Shown: positions 46,001-57,400 of the stretch, piece by piece
How the letters are laid out: every line of letters starts with the position of its first letter
Position numbering within the stretch: position 1 is the stretch's first letter
Source of the DNA: Rotaria sordida
Taxonomy: Eukaryota > Rotifera > Eurotatoria > Philodinida > Philodinidae
Direction: 5' to 3'
Assembly (NCBI GenBank): GCA_905250125.1
Contig: CAJNOL010000207.1
Span: forward strand, 124,001-188,000
Length of the DNA stretch: 64,000 nt
Notes under the pieces: generated by a model
Seen by the model: only the letters and a program-made list of their open reading frames with translations
Databases searched by the model: none
What the model was told of the DNA's origin: nothing
Translations under genes and position numbers: made by a program

Positions 46001-49000
46001 ATCAAAGTAAAATAAACTAAATTTTGATCATTGCAAACTCAAGAGGAGAGTCCTTCAATTGATTAATCGATTTTGGGTCAGAGCTATGTACATCATGTAG
46101 ACTCAAATAAGTTTTAAATATCCTACAAAGAATTCGAATCTTTAGCTTATTGTTGCGTAGATACTCTAAATTTACTGTAGTTCTTAAATTTTAGATCTAT
46201 ATAATCCACATTATCTTAGATTCACAAGTAATTAGACGTTTGAAAGTTTTTCCTCGTCAGAAGCTCTATTGTGAAAAGTCATCAATGATACAGTTAAACA
46301 TGTCTTTTTTAAAATAATATTATTTACTTTGTAGAAATGATTTTGATGTTTTATTTAATGTCTGTTTAAGTATAGGTATTTCATCGAATAGAATACATTC
46401 ATAATGAATTGATGTATTTTTAGATTTTTTATTTTGTTTAATAGAATTAAATATTGAACGAAATGAACCATGTCCAAGTTGTTCAAATGATTCAATTTGA
46501 TAATGATAACAAATAATTTGTTCAATATATTGCTGATCTATTATTGATCTATCAAGTATTTGAAGAATAAATTGTTCAAGATCTTCAACTGAAATTTTAC
46601 ATATTGTATTATTATTATTATTATTATTATCATCATCATATTCTGATGAAGAAAATTTAAATTTAGTATCAATAGAAAATAATAATTGTTCATTTTGTGC
46701 TATATAATTATTAAAAGTACCATGACCTAATTCTTGAAAATAAGTTACTTTAAATTTTTCACATAAACGTTGTTCAATTCGAGATAATAAAGTAAATGTA
46801 AATATTTTTAATGAACTAATTTGTTCTTTAAATGCTTGAAAAATTTCATTATCATTTGGATGTTTAATTATTGGTTCCAATGATTTTCTTTCTAATTCAA
46901 TATCATTATCGGATGAATCAGATGAATGAAAATATATTTTTTTGTTTGTATTACATTGAGTTTTAATTGGTAATTCTTTTGATTGAATAGTTTGATCAGG
47001 TATTTCCAAATGACCATGACAAACAGCTATTTGAAATATATTTCTTAACATTGGATCTTTTGAAATAATATCAAGTGCATGAGAGATTTTTCGAAATGAC
47101 GAATAATCTAAATAAATATTCATTTTATCTAAGATATTAAATTTATTGACAAATTGACATATGTGGGGTAAGATTTTTTTTTTGTACCCTGATTGGCCAG
47201 GAAACCTTCTTGACTTGAAAGTGCTTTTTCATTTCGAACTCTGCAATTAAGGTAAACCCTAAAGATATCTAAGCGTTCTATACAGAGTTATAGACATTTT
47301 AATCTATAGAAATGATACTCAGATCGAACAAGCATGCTCGTAAAGTGTCATATTTAATTTTTTACTATGTAAAATAATGAAAATTTTCTTGACCTACTGT
47401 GACAAACTTCACGACAAATTTCAATAAGATCATTAATTATATCAATTGGATCCATTGATGCATAAATTTGACGTTGTTGTTGTTGTTGTTGTTGATTATT
47501 ATCTAATTTATCATTAATAGTTTTTGAAATTTTTTCAATTTCTTTTTGTACAAGATCAGTTAATATATAACTTAATTCTGTTCGAGCTATTTCCATTGTT
47601 TTACGTTGATTTGCTTGCATACTTTTAATACACTAATAAATAAAAACAAAATCTTTTGATGAAACTAATTTATATGTTTTAATCTTACATTTCTTGCTAA
47701 ATATGCACTTTTCATTCGAATACCTAATTGATAAATATTTTTAACCTGAACTTGTTTAGCAATAAATTTGAAAAAATTTTCAATATTTATTTCATTTTCT
47801 GTTTTCCAAACAGATTCTTTAGTCATATATTGATCAAGATATTTTAATATATCAGAACTTTTTAAATCTTTTTTTATATATTCATTTTGAATATTTCTTA
47901 ATCGAAATAATTCAACAATTTTTGGTTGTTTTTCTATAGGACCAAGTAATAATTCATTATAATCGTTTTTATAAAAAATATGAGCTAAATCATTTTCTAA
48001 TTCATTTAATGTACCTATTGTTTGCCAATAAGCATAAGCATCAAGATAAATATTTATTTTATTTTGTGTTCGAATAAGATTATCAATACAAGCAATTTGA
48101 TCAGCACGTTGTATACCTATATTACCAAGATCTTGAACATGAAAATATATTAAAATACGCCAAATAACATCATTCCATCGTACTAAATGTCCTTCATCAT
48201 GAAGAAGAACTATTTGTTTTGCAGCTATTTCATTAATATGCTAAATAAATAAGCATAGATTTATCAATATAGACAAAAAATATAATTGATGTCAAAAGTT
48301 TTTCTATTAATTTGGATTTTTAAAATCGTATAGTAAAGTTGCACAACATTAAATTAATAGGATTAAATGCTTGTATAGCAGAAGTCAAATACTATATATA
48401 CGTTGCAGTAGAAATTAAAATTTTAATCTCTACTATAGGAGAATTTTAAATTTTACTAGAAACCTATGTTCTGGAAGTATCTTAAGTTCTACTGTAGTAG
48501 AAATTAAAATACTCGTTTATATTTATAATGATCTAAGGAAGTACAGACATGATTTATAAGTAGCATAGAAAGCAGTAGAAGAAACTATTGAATATATCAA
48601 AAAGTTTACATCTATATATATATATATATTTGAACAACATTTCTTTTTAGTAGGATGTCATTTGATACCACACAGTACTTTAGTCACTTGGGATGAATAT
48701 TTTTTTTTGTAGCACAACAATCATTACAAGCACAGATTTCTGCAATTGAATTAATCTCGCTACTAATGTAATCTTTACAAACTTGAAAAGATATTTGTGT
48801 TGGTAATGTTTGAGAATTAATAATGCGTAATTCTGAAAAATTACATTTTGTTGTGCAAAGATGATAGATATTCATATTATCAGATGATTGTTTGTATTGA
48901 AATAACTTTACATAGTAAAATTTTTGGTGTTGTGTTGGTTCTATCGACTTTATCAATTTTTCAGCCAGTCAAATCTCCAATTTGGTGTTGTCGTAATTTT

Positions 49001-50563
49001 TAAGCATCATCATATAATCTTTGTCTTTTAGCAATTGTTTTCATATACGTTTCTTTAGCTTCATCTTGGATTTATTTATGTCTATCTAGTGTTGAATTAT
49101 CATTGATAACAAATTTTAAACGAAATTTTTCGTTTAAAGATTCGATATACTTATCAAGTTTGGAATTAAATAGCTCCATTTCGTTTTATATTATATCTTT
49201 TTTCCTTTGATAGCATCACGAGAAGTATAGATTAAACATACACATTTTTTTTTGTTTCTTTTCTTTCGAGATATTATCATCAATATAAACAGGTATTTTA
49301 ATTACTACTACAATAGAAATTAAAATACTTCCAGAACACAAGTTTCTAGTAGAAAATGAAATTTCAATTTCTACTAGTAGAATTTTAAATTCTACTACAA
49401 CGTATATATAATCTTAGACAAATATAGTCGTCCTTCATGAAGTGCTAGTATTCTTTATACTATTGAACTGATATTTAAGAGTCATCCATACAATAGTAAA
49501 CCCTAATCGCAAGGACTAACCCGCCCTCTGTTGGTTCACATGTATTGAACGTATGATTCAGGCATAATCTTTCTCTTGTAAAAAATATATTCAGCGAAAA
49601 TATGCGTTCAAAAAGTTTTTGTTTGTCGACTTCATTTAGTTCTGTGATTTTAAACATTTCAGAATAGACTTATTGTCGCATGAAAACTTTCTATTGAAAT
49701 TTTCAAAAGAATTGATTAAAACCATCATGAAAAAGATTCATCTTACTAAAAATTAATATTTGCTATTCAATAGACCTTCTTAATGAAAAAACAATAGCTC
49801 AGTTATTTTGAAAGTGATTCCTAATGATTTGAATTTAATTATATTTACTTGTAAAGGAATTCGTTGTGTAATATTATTTGTTTTGGCTGTAAACGGAATA
49901 ATGTTTGGTGTTGAAGAAAAAGGTGAACGAAGTGAGAATTCTAATGGATTTGTATTTGTACTTGAATCATGTTTGATTATAATTGGATTAGATTTTTTTT
50001 GAGTTGTTGAAGGAATAGATTCGGGTGTATCTGAATCAGAACTACTAGATGAAAAAATTAAACGACTACGTTTAGATACAGATGAATGAGAATCTAAATG
50101 AAAATAATTTTATAATGAATAAATATTAAAATTTAATTTTTACGTTGTTTTTTCAAAGATGAAGATTGATTGAATGTTCGTTTATTAGTTCGTTGTGTTT
50201 CAGATTGTGATGGGTATTGTTCAATAAGTTGAGTTAATTTTTTAACATAAATTTCCCATGGAGCACAATCAATTTCAACTTGATGTTTCAGTCGATTTGT
50301 TTGTTTATCATAATCATCTTTTGATAGAATACCAGTAGAAAATGAATTATCAATCTTATTTTGTTGAGATATATATGTTGATCTAGTTGTTTTAACAGCT
50401 GTTTCAGCAAATTCTAAACCTTGCTTAGCTGTTACATATTGTCGATTATTAAGAAGAGCTGTCTGTTTGACTCTACAATACGAAAAAAAAAATAAATGAA
50501 ACTGAATAAATAATAGAATTCTTACAATCCCGAGACCGTTGATAAACCAACACTGTTCGACAT
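37007..50563 (-). CDS. NO VEIN-like giant protein: GHKL ATPase domain plus C-terminal DUF3883
   Basis: Seventeen exons: 50526-50563, 50144-50472, 49849-50093, 47689-48240, 47398-47632, 46328-47128, 44456-45551, 43838-44363, 43455-43490, 42484-43404, 40721-41723, 40542-40661, 39662-39811, 39016-39597, 38800-38955, 37439-37627 and 37007-37374, or 2449 codons (2448 aa). Residues 1-200 are serine-rich and disordered. A helical region with polyQ and polyN runs follows. The Hsp90/MORC-like GHKL ATPase starts near 1000: ELIQNADDN (about 1027), NNEIGFQENNIQALCDIGKSTKG, and GYIGQKGIGFKSVF. A long helical stretch comes next. The C-terminus (about 2320-2448) is DUF3883: IGRWGEQWVNEYL, PYDFII, IEVKST. 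Named after Arabidopsis NO VEIN; the role in animals is unknown. The D...EVK pattern suggests a PD-(D/E)xK nuclease-like fold. Long introns hold several repeats. Confidence 0.88.
37696..38163. repeat. foldback element in NOV-like intron 15
   Basis: GGCAGCTGAGAAAAAG, AAAAAGTCGTATCGG, GGTTTTCATCATTTAATAGA and GGACAACGTC-like blocks on the left pair with TCTATTGAATGGTGAAAACTG, CGCTATGACTTTTCG and AGCTGTCTTC on the right. It accounts for about 470 nt of a 1.17-kb intron. The AGTTATAAG piece near the ends recalls family I. Confidence 0.75.
40288..40410. repeat. short foldback in NOV-like intron 12
   Basis: ATTTGTAAAAGATGCGAA (40290-40307) is mirrored by TTCGCATCTTTTACAAAT (40388-40405), and TGATACTATCAG is mirrored by CTGGTAGTATCA. 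The arms are about 50 nt. Confidence 0.8.
42114..42440. mobile_element. GGGTCC-ended non-autonomous element, copy 1 (NOV-like intron 10)
   Basis: A TAGGAAGCTGCAGGTCC-like start, repeated GGGTCCAGGCCCAA units and a GTGTGGGTCCACAAAAACG end. The same element lies inverted at 60748-61058. It has no coding frame. GC-rich ends in this AT-rich genome mark it as foreign to its surroundings. Confidence 0.75.
45690..45745 (+). repeat. SINE-like tail fragment in NOV-like intron 6
   Basis: GATATCGAGCTAGTGAATC and TGCCACTAGGCACCACTTCAT match the tail of the 35228-35550 element. The tRNA-like head was not found here, so this is probably a 5'-truncated copy. Confidence 0.55.
46041..46258. repeat. foldback element, family II, in NOV-like intron 6
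   Basis: GAGGAGAGTCCTTCAATTG, GCTATGTACATCATGTAGACT and the following GAATACTC-like stretch are mirrored at the right by TATATAATCCACAT and AAGTAATTAGACGTTTGAAAGTTTTTCCTC, imperfectly. Same core as the copies at 103, 3972 and 24605. Confidence 0.7.
48393..49410. mobile_element. 1.0-kb element with 130-bp terminal inverted repeats in NOV-like intron 3
   Basis: The left end (TATATATACGTTGCAGTAGAA ... TTCTGGAAGTAT ... TAGTAGAAATTAAAATAC) is mirrored at the right end by the same blocks, ending CTACTACAACGTATATATA. The arms are about 130 nt, about 80% alike. Inside, the minus strand reads a broken frame from 49177 (MELFNSKLDKYIESLNEKF ... three stops) into an open 90-codon frame (48684-48956) that ends with a cysteine cluster CACNDCC. 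I do not recognise the family. It may be a degenerate DNA transposon or a non-autonomous element that captured sequence. Confidence 0.75.
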
Positions 50564-51329
50564 GATGATATTCTCAATCAGAAAATAACAATAAATTAAA
50601 CTAAAAATTACTGATTTTCGAGTTTTGATCGAGTTAAAAGGTGATAAATAATCGATTAGTTAAATTATAGATGAATCCGAATAATTAAAAGAGGTCGCAA
50701 GTTATCAATAGAAAACATCGGTCGACATATTAATTTATGGAACTCTCGAAAAAGAATTTTTGTATTTCATTACCAGAGAATTGCATCAATAATATGTCGA
50801 GTTTATATTAGTATTAAACTATCTTTTATTGTTAATCAAATGCTTAAAAAACGAAAAATTTAGTTGTATCCTCATTATTTTATTTTATTCTTCAAAATAG
50901 AATACGAGATAACGATAGAATGGCCATTAAAACCTTTTTTTAACTATCATTATCATAAATATATACAGTATCGAAAACTCTAAATAGTATCGTATTTAAA
51001 AAGAGAACGCATCTCAACAATTGCTATTTTATAAAGAAAAGAAGCGTTATTTCCTTATATATTCTTTCATAGTTCTCCGTAGGATTAAAGTCGCAATTAA
51101 ATCATTTAAGAAAGCGATTTTTACAGAAAATCATGATTTTCCATGCGACATTTACATTGATTGAACCTAGTCATAATGCTCGACTCTCGAACTACCACTG
51201 TGTCTTGACAGACATACGACCGTCTTTTTATCATCGTACGCATAAAAGTTTTTCATGAATGAGAAGAGAGATGGTTTTGTTCTTTCTCATGCAAGGTTGT
51301 CGATGTTTTTTAGAGATCGGCTAGGATGA
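50564..51329. other. upstream region of the NOV-like gene
   Basis: No supported gene. It must contain the promoter of the 13.5-kb NOV-like gene; no motif could be assigned. AT-rich, without clear repeats until 51330. Confidence 0.5.
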
Positions 51330-52100
51330 GGCACTGCGTGCATCTAAACAAACATTTGACTAAAAATGAAAATTATGCTTTTCCAAAATTTAGATATACA
51401 GAAATATACTCTATCAAATGATATCAATAACTTCGTTACAATCCTTAAAGAAACTCAAAAATTAGCCTGAAAATCATTATATCATCAGGAAAATTCAAAT
51501 CTCACAAAATGAAACTATTCGACAGACAAACCAAATATATTTTCTGAATCTTCAAGTCGAGCTCTATACAATAGTATAAAATATTTTTTAATTTGTATGT
51601 TTAATTTCTGAGAAAAAGAAATAATATTTTTTTCTACAATATCATCCGAACGTCTAGTTCCGTAAAATGAGCAATCCAACCTCTAAATGTTGTCAGACTG
51701 TTCTTCTATCTACTGTTGCTAACCTATGTTAGCGCAAACATTCCTGAACTGCACAGTGGATTTTCAAAAAACTTAGATTTTTTAGCTTTTCTGGCTTTGA
51801 AAAATATTCAACCGACAAAAATAATATATTCAGGATCAGCATATTAAACTGCGTCAAATGATATATAAGACAAAACAATTTTGAAGAAGACAAAATTTTC
51901 TCGAAAAAATGAAGGCAAGGTTCCTCTCAAGCATTTTTCGTTGAAAAAGCTTTTTCTCTTAAAAATGCTTTTATGCGTCAAGTTCAATCATTTCTGAGCG
52001 AAGAAATTCATTTCCGAACAAGAAAGTTACAGGTCTTCCTGTCATGCGAAATATGCACACTGTGAGGAGTGGGGTTAAAACTTTGGGAGAAATACCGAAA
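51330..52100. repeat. dispersed 700-bp repeat, copy 2
   Basis: Inverted relative of 35570-36320. It carries TCATCAGGAAAATTCAAAT, ATCATCCGAACGTCTAGTTCC, TTAGCGCAAACATTCCTGAACTGC, TCATTTCTGAGCGAAGAAATTC and ATATGCACACTGTG. It lies 0.8 kb upstream of the NOV-like start. Confidence 0.7.
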
Positions 52101-52568
52101 ATTCACACAGAAAGGCCTTTCATCCTTGGAGTGCTAGAAGTAGTGATCGCGGGGAGAAGAACGACACTCACTGTAACCCGATCCTTTCCACAATAGGCGA
52201 CCTGTCGGTCTCTCCTCAATCTTATTCGTCTCGCAGCGACATTATCTGCTTTTATTTATTTTTCTTTCTGTTAGAGAAAGACAAAAAAATGCTGTTTCAA
52301 AATCTGGTTTCTATCGAAAGTTATCATAAAGTTGTAAAATATTGGCAGAAAGTCGAATATTGCGTTGTAAGTAATGTAAAATCAAATGGATTGATATTAG
52401 AGAAACAAAACAAGATGAAATAGTTGAGTAAGTATTTTTCATTTATTTCTATTTATTATATCATGCATGACAAAGAATAAAATGTTTAAGTTCGATCATA
52501 GTTCTATTAAGAATTTGAATTGTTTTTGGAATAATAGATTTCAGTTTAAATATCAACTTTGAAATGAA
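52101..52568. other. gene-free stretch downstream of EF-hand gene
   Basis: No supported gene; it should include the 3' UTR of the EF-hand gene. Confidence 0.5.
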
Positions 52569-53250
52569 TCAGGTTACAATCTTTTTGAAAACTTCATCAT
52601 GAGTACATAGATTACAGAATTCCTTTTGAGAGATTTTTCCATCTTTGTTCAAGTCATATTGTTCAAAGATTGTACTTAAATGAGTCTTGAATGCTTCGAA
52701 TTCTTTCTCATCGATCGATTCTTCAGTCGCTTTAGATGCAACGAAAATGTTTTCAATCTCAGCTCGTGAAAGAAAACCATCGTGATTGAAATCACATAGA
52801 GCAAACATGAGTGAAAGTTTTTGTCTCGGTGCACCAGGTGTCATCAAGCAAGAAGCCAGTATAAATTCATTAAAGTCGACTTTTCCTGAAAAAACAAAAA
52901 TACGATCATCTACAGAAAAAATGATTACAAAAAACTTACCGGAATGATCTCGATCGAAAAAAGCAAAGACTCGCTTGCCTACTTCCACACTATCAGAATC
53001 ATCGGTTTGGGGTGTTGCTTCGTTCCATAGTTTGATGAATTCTTCCTCTGTAAGTTGACCACTGGTTGATGCCTCCCGAAATTCTTCTACAAAAATGAAA
53101 CAATGTAACAAGTTTGAACTATTTTACGAGATACAAACTGAATGTTTCTTGAATTTCTGATTCGCTAAGCTGCGACCTTTTCTTGAGAGTATTGAGAAAC
53201 TTGTGACTCAATTCAATTTTGCCTGTTGGTTTGCCTGGTTTACTTGTCAT
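52569..53250 (-). CDS. EF-hand calcium-binding protein (neuronal calcium sensor/calaxin-like layout)
   Basis: Three exons: 53139-53250, 52940-53086 and 52569-52885, or 192 codons (191 aa). A first, degenerate EF-hand (STSGQLTEEEF) is followed by three canonical 12-residue loops: DRDHSGKVDFNE (split by intron 2), DFNHDGFLSRAE and DLNKDGKISQKE. Each has acidic or oxygen-bearing residues at positions 1, 3, 5 and 9 and Glu at 12. One dead and three live hands in about 190 residues is the layout of neuronal calcium sensors and calaxin. The start MTSKP lacks the glycine needed for N-myristoylation, so a recoverin-type myristoyl switch is not expected. It probably acts as a cytosolic or ciliary calcium sensor; its partner is unknown. 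Confidence 0.88.
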
Positions 53251-54436
53251 TTCGTCAAATATTGAAATTAGTAAAAACTTCTTGAATTGATTTTAACGAT
53301 CTAAAATAACAAGAAGAAAAAAAAACAAATCGACGCCTTTCAAATCTACATGAAATAAGCCTTTCATTCAATGATATTATTTCTCATATTTGACTAGTCA
53401 AAAAACATGTTTACTGTACATTGGTTATGACTTGTGTACGTAGCGAGAGCATTCATGCAGAGCGTTGAAAAATGCACATGCATGTAATCGAATGACATAA
53501 TTACCATAGATGAGAATCGCTTTCAAATAATCACAATGCAGACTTTTTTTTTCTTATTGATTTAAAATGTTCAATGAAAGCAGCAATGTACAAAGTGGTA
53601 GTTCTATTTGTAACACTAAACTCTTTATCGTCAGTCAATGGCGAATTTCAGGATGATACTCTTTTTTTTGTTTAATGTTTTGACGAGAAAATTTTTTTGC
53701 CATGTGTGTGTGTGTGTGCCTTCGATTGTTACTCATTGTTTGATTATCAATCGAATAATGACGCTCAGGTAATTCGTGAGTGTCTATTTATATATATATT
53801 GTATCGAAGTTACACCGATCGACAAGGTTGCAACTTCATTGATCGGTATAAATTCAATACGATATATGTACTAGTCAAACAGAGACAACGAAATGCTTAT
53901 CCGAATAATAGCTTCTTCATGTTCGCCATTTCTATGACAAAATAAGTTGAGTCAAAGGAAAATATTTTCTAATATTGAATACAAATACATCAATATAGTA
54001 CAGAGAAGAAAGGAACAAAAAGAAACGATGATGACCGATGAATATAAATCAAAGTTAAGCACATAATGATTGAGATAAATCAAAATATTGTAAATAGCAT
54101 TGAAAATGAAAATGTAAATAAAAACAAAATAGTTAAAACTAACATCGAAACATTTCAAATTATTATTATCGAAGATTGTCAAAGAAGAAAGATTTGTATG
54201 TAAATAAAATTTTTTAAAAGTATGATCTATTCAATTTATCTTTTCCTTTAACTTCTTTTATTAACAACTGTTGGAAAAAAAAATGAAATAATGAACAAAT
54301 TCTTGTTCTCAAAAATAACAAAACAGAAAAATAAACTATTAAAGAAAATTGAAAATTTGCTATATCAACTATTGCACCATTATACTTAAAACAAATCACA
54401 AGATGTATTAGCATATATCAAATGATCATTTTTGCT
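53251..54436. other. gene-free stretch between the EF-hand gene and GALNT
   Basis: No supported gene. It holds the EF-hand promoter, a short (GT)n run at 53704-53719, and AT-rich sequence that should include the GALNT 3' UTR. The plus-strand frame at 53697-53945 starts inside the GT run and shows no domain. Confidence 0.55.
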
Positions 54437-57400
54437 TTAAGTATTGTTCGTTTCATTAAGTGATTGTCGTTCCCATAACCATTTATGAGCTTCATATGTG
54501 ATATTGCATACTTGCATTTGAATATGTGTCCTATCATCAGATAATGCCATACATAAATTCGATGTCGGATGATATATTAGATCGTTCTAGAAAACAACAG
54601 ATAAATTGTTAGCATAAAAATTTGCTTCGCTTTTGCTTAAATTTATGATCAATTGAATGTGCAAACTTCGAATCTCATAAAGAAATCGAGCAACTTATTT
54701 GTACTTGAGAATAGAGTCACAGAAGTTCAAAATGATATCGTTTTAGTACGAGAATTTGTTATTAATAAAAATTCATCTACATATGATGCCAAACTATAAG
54801 ACGAAGTAATTGTATACATGGAAAGGAAAATGAACTATCAGAAAAATAAGCATGTTTTATTGTGATGGAAAAGGCATTCCTGTGTGTATCTACAAGTATG
54901 ATATTTGGTACTAACACTGTGTTTGATTCAAGTTTCATCAGCAATAAGCAAACTTATCCTCTCGACAAAATGGATTGAATTTTGGAAGCAGAAAGACACT
55001 AAGTAAATCTGAAATCACTTGATTCACTTGTCTTTTTATGGAATTTCAGATGATTTCTTCTTTACATTAGCTACGAAATCTATAAATGAAACTTCAAATA
55101 TATCGATGAGCGAAGACATTTAAAAGAGGTACAAACTACCATCAAAGAGTCGACTCTAACTAAAAATCAATAGTAGTTCGATTTGTTTATCGTTCAATAG
55201 TACTCAAAATAAAATACTCAACATCGAAACCATGTTCAGCATGAAAAATTGATTTGAGCTGTATATGTTTTGAATTCATACGGTAACTTTTATTTTCGTC
55301 GAAAATTTCGGTATGCATCTTACTCAGAGATATGTCAAAAAGTAAATTAGTCTAAAACATCATGTTGACCATAAAAAAACATAAGTTATGAAGTTTTAAT
55401 ATCATCATTAAGCTTATAAAGAAGTATGCCTAAATACTAAACACGAGATTTTTAGATGAACGTATTTTTTGACGTACCTCCGTGACGGGAGATCCGAGAT
55501 CGACGAAAATAAAATTCGCCGTACGCTTTTGAAACATACATAAGTTGATTCAGTATTTTATGCTGAGTACGATTCTAGTGTTAAGTTGTTTTCTATTCTG
55601 AACATCATTAGACGACTAATACTCGAAATACTATTGGTTTCTAACTAAAATCAACACTTCAATGGCAGTCTATGTCTCTTTGAGGTGTCTTCTCCCCATC
55701 TATATTTCAAGTTTCATTTATAGATTTTTTAACTAATCTAAAGAGCTCTTAATAGTAAAAAAGAATGGTGATGTTTGCTCTTGCTGTTGAAAATATCGAA
55801 GATCTGCACCAAATGTGATTCTGATAGTAGTCTAGAGATGGGTTTTCGAGAGTCGTATTTCGTTTATAAGGACAAAGAGTTTGGTATTTATAGCAGTGTT
55901 AGAGGACCATATGACCTTCTAGTTATAGGTAAAAAGATATTGTTTTCTTTATATGAATACGAGTATCATATCAGGTTGATCATGAACGTAATTCAAGCCC
56001 AAAAAAACACCATATTTTAACCGTATTCAAACTTTTTATTTATCTGTTGTAAAATTACAAGTTTCATCATGAATGATTCTTATCTCAAGGTAATTTTTCA
56101 TTTGATATAAGCTAGTAAAGACTCCAATGAAAAAAGGTCCTATAGGTCGATTTACCACCTTATAATCTCTTTTCTGTTCACTGAAAAAACTAATGTTCTA
56201 AGTTCAAATTTTCGACAGGCAGAGAGAGAAAAAGGAATTTGAATATAAAACAAACCTCATCATAAATCCAATATTGAGTTCCTTTCTGACCATCACATTT
56301 CATAACAATAACCTTATCATTTTTATTAACGTCTTCCATTCCACCTTGATAACCTAAACATCCATGATCTCGACGAATTTCACCCATTTTGCTTAACATA
56401 AAAAACTATATCAAACAAAAACAACCGAACTCTTTGATTATAAACAAAAAATTTTCATATATATGTACCTGATTACCACCTTGATTATGACATGGAAAAG
56501 AAATTACTGATCTATTGAAATTTGCAGACTCAGTATTTGCATCAACACAGTAATCGTCATCAAAATTTCGAATCTAAACAATTTTTATTTATTGAATTAT
56601 ATCTGATCGAAAGAAAATAAGTCTGCATACCTCACCGATTGCTATTCCTTTTTCTGGCATAGATAGTTCGGGATAGATCTCAGTTAAATACCACTTAAAT
56701 GATTTACATTGTAATTTTTTTCGAAGTAATTTACGTGATGTAACATCACCATAATCACCCTAAAAAACAACAATTAATTGTTAATATTCTATTATATCGA
56801 ATAAATTAAAATCATACTAAATTATAATTTAATCTTTGATAAAAATATTCCTAAATTAAAATTAAATAATATTATTCTTAAAAAGAATTAATTTATTTTT
56901 CTTTAATACTTTATATTCATCAAGCCAAACTTCAGCGACTCGAACAGTATTCTTACGGATTACATCTACGTCAGATAACCATTTATAAGGAGATCGTGTA
57001 CGAAATATATGACCAACATGAGAACAAGGAGAAATTATCAGAGTACCTACATATAACAATTAACAAAAAAATCAATAAATATCATCATACTTACCACCAC
57101 ACATCCATATACGAAAAGATAGTTCTAAATTTTCACCACCCCAAATATCCATACCAGCATCATCTGTAATTAAAACAATAGATAATAAATTTTCTGCAAA
57201 ACAGTTATTATTTAATAAGAATACATAGAAACAGATTTTTCAGTCTTCGATGACGTCATTTTCTAGACAAAAAACGCTTAACAACAAAAAAATAATCGAA
57301 CTCGAAAACTAAGCGACAAGAACCGATGTGGTTGGTACAGACAATCTGATTATGCTCCCAATAATAAAGAGATGTGATTTCGACTGAAATCTAACATTTT

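Noticed and set aside
53697..53945. 82-codon frame starting MPCVCVCAFD
   Set aside because: The start is the translation of a GT microsatellite; the rest shows no domain.
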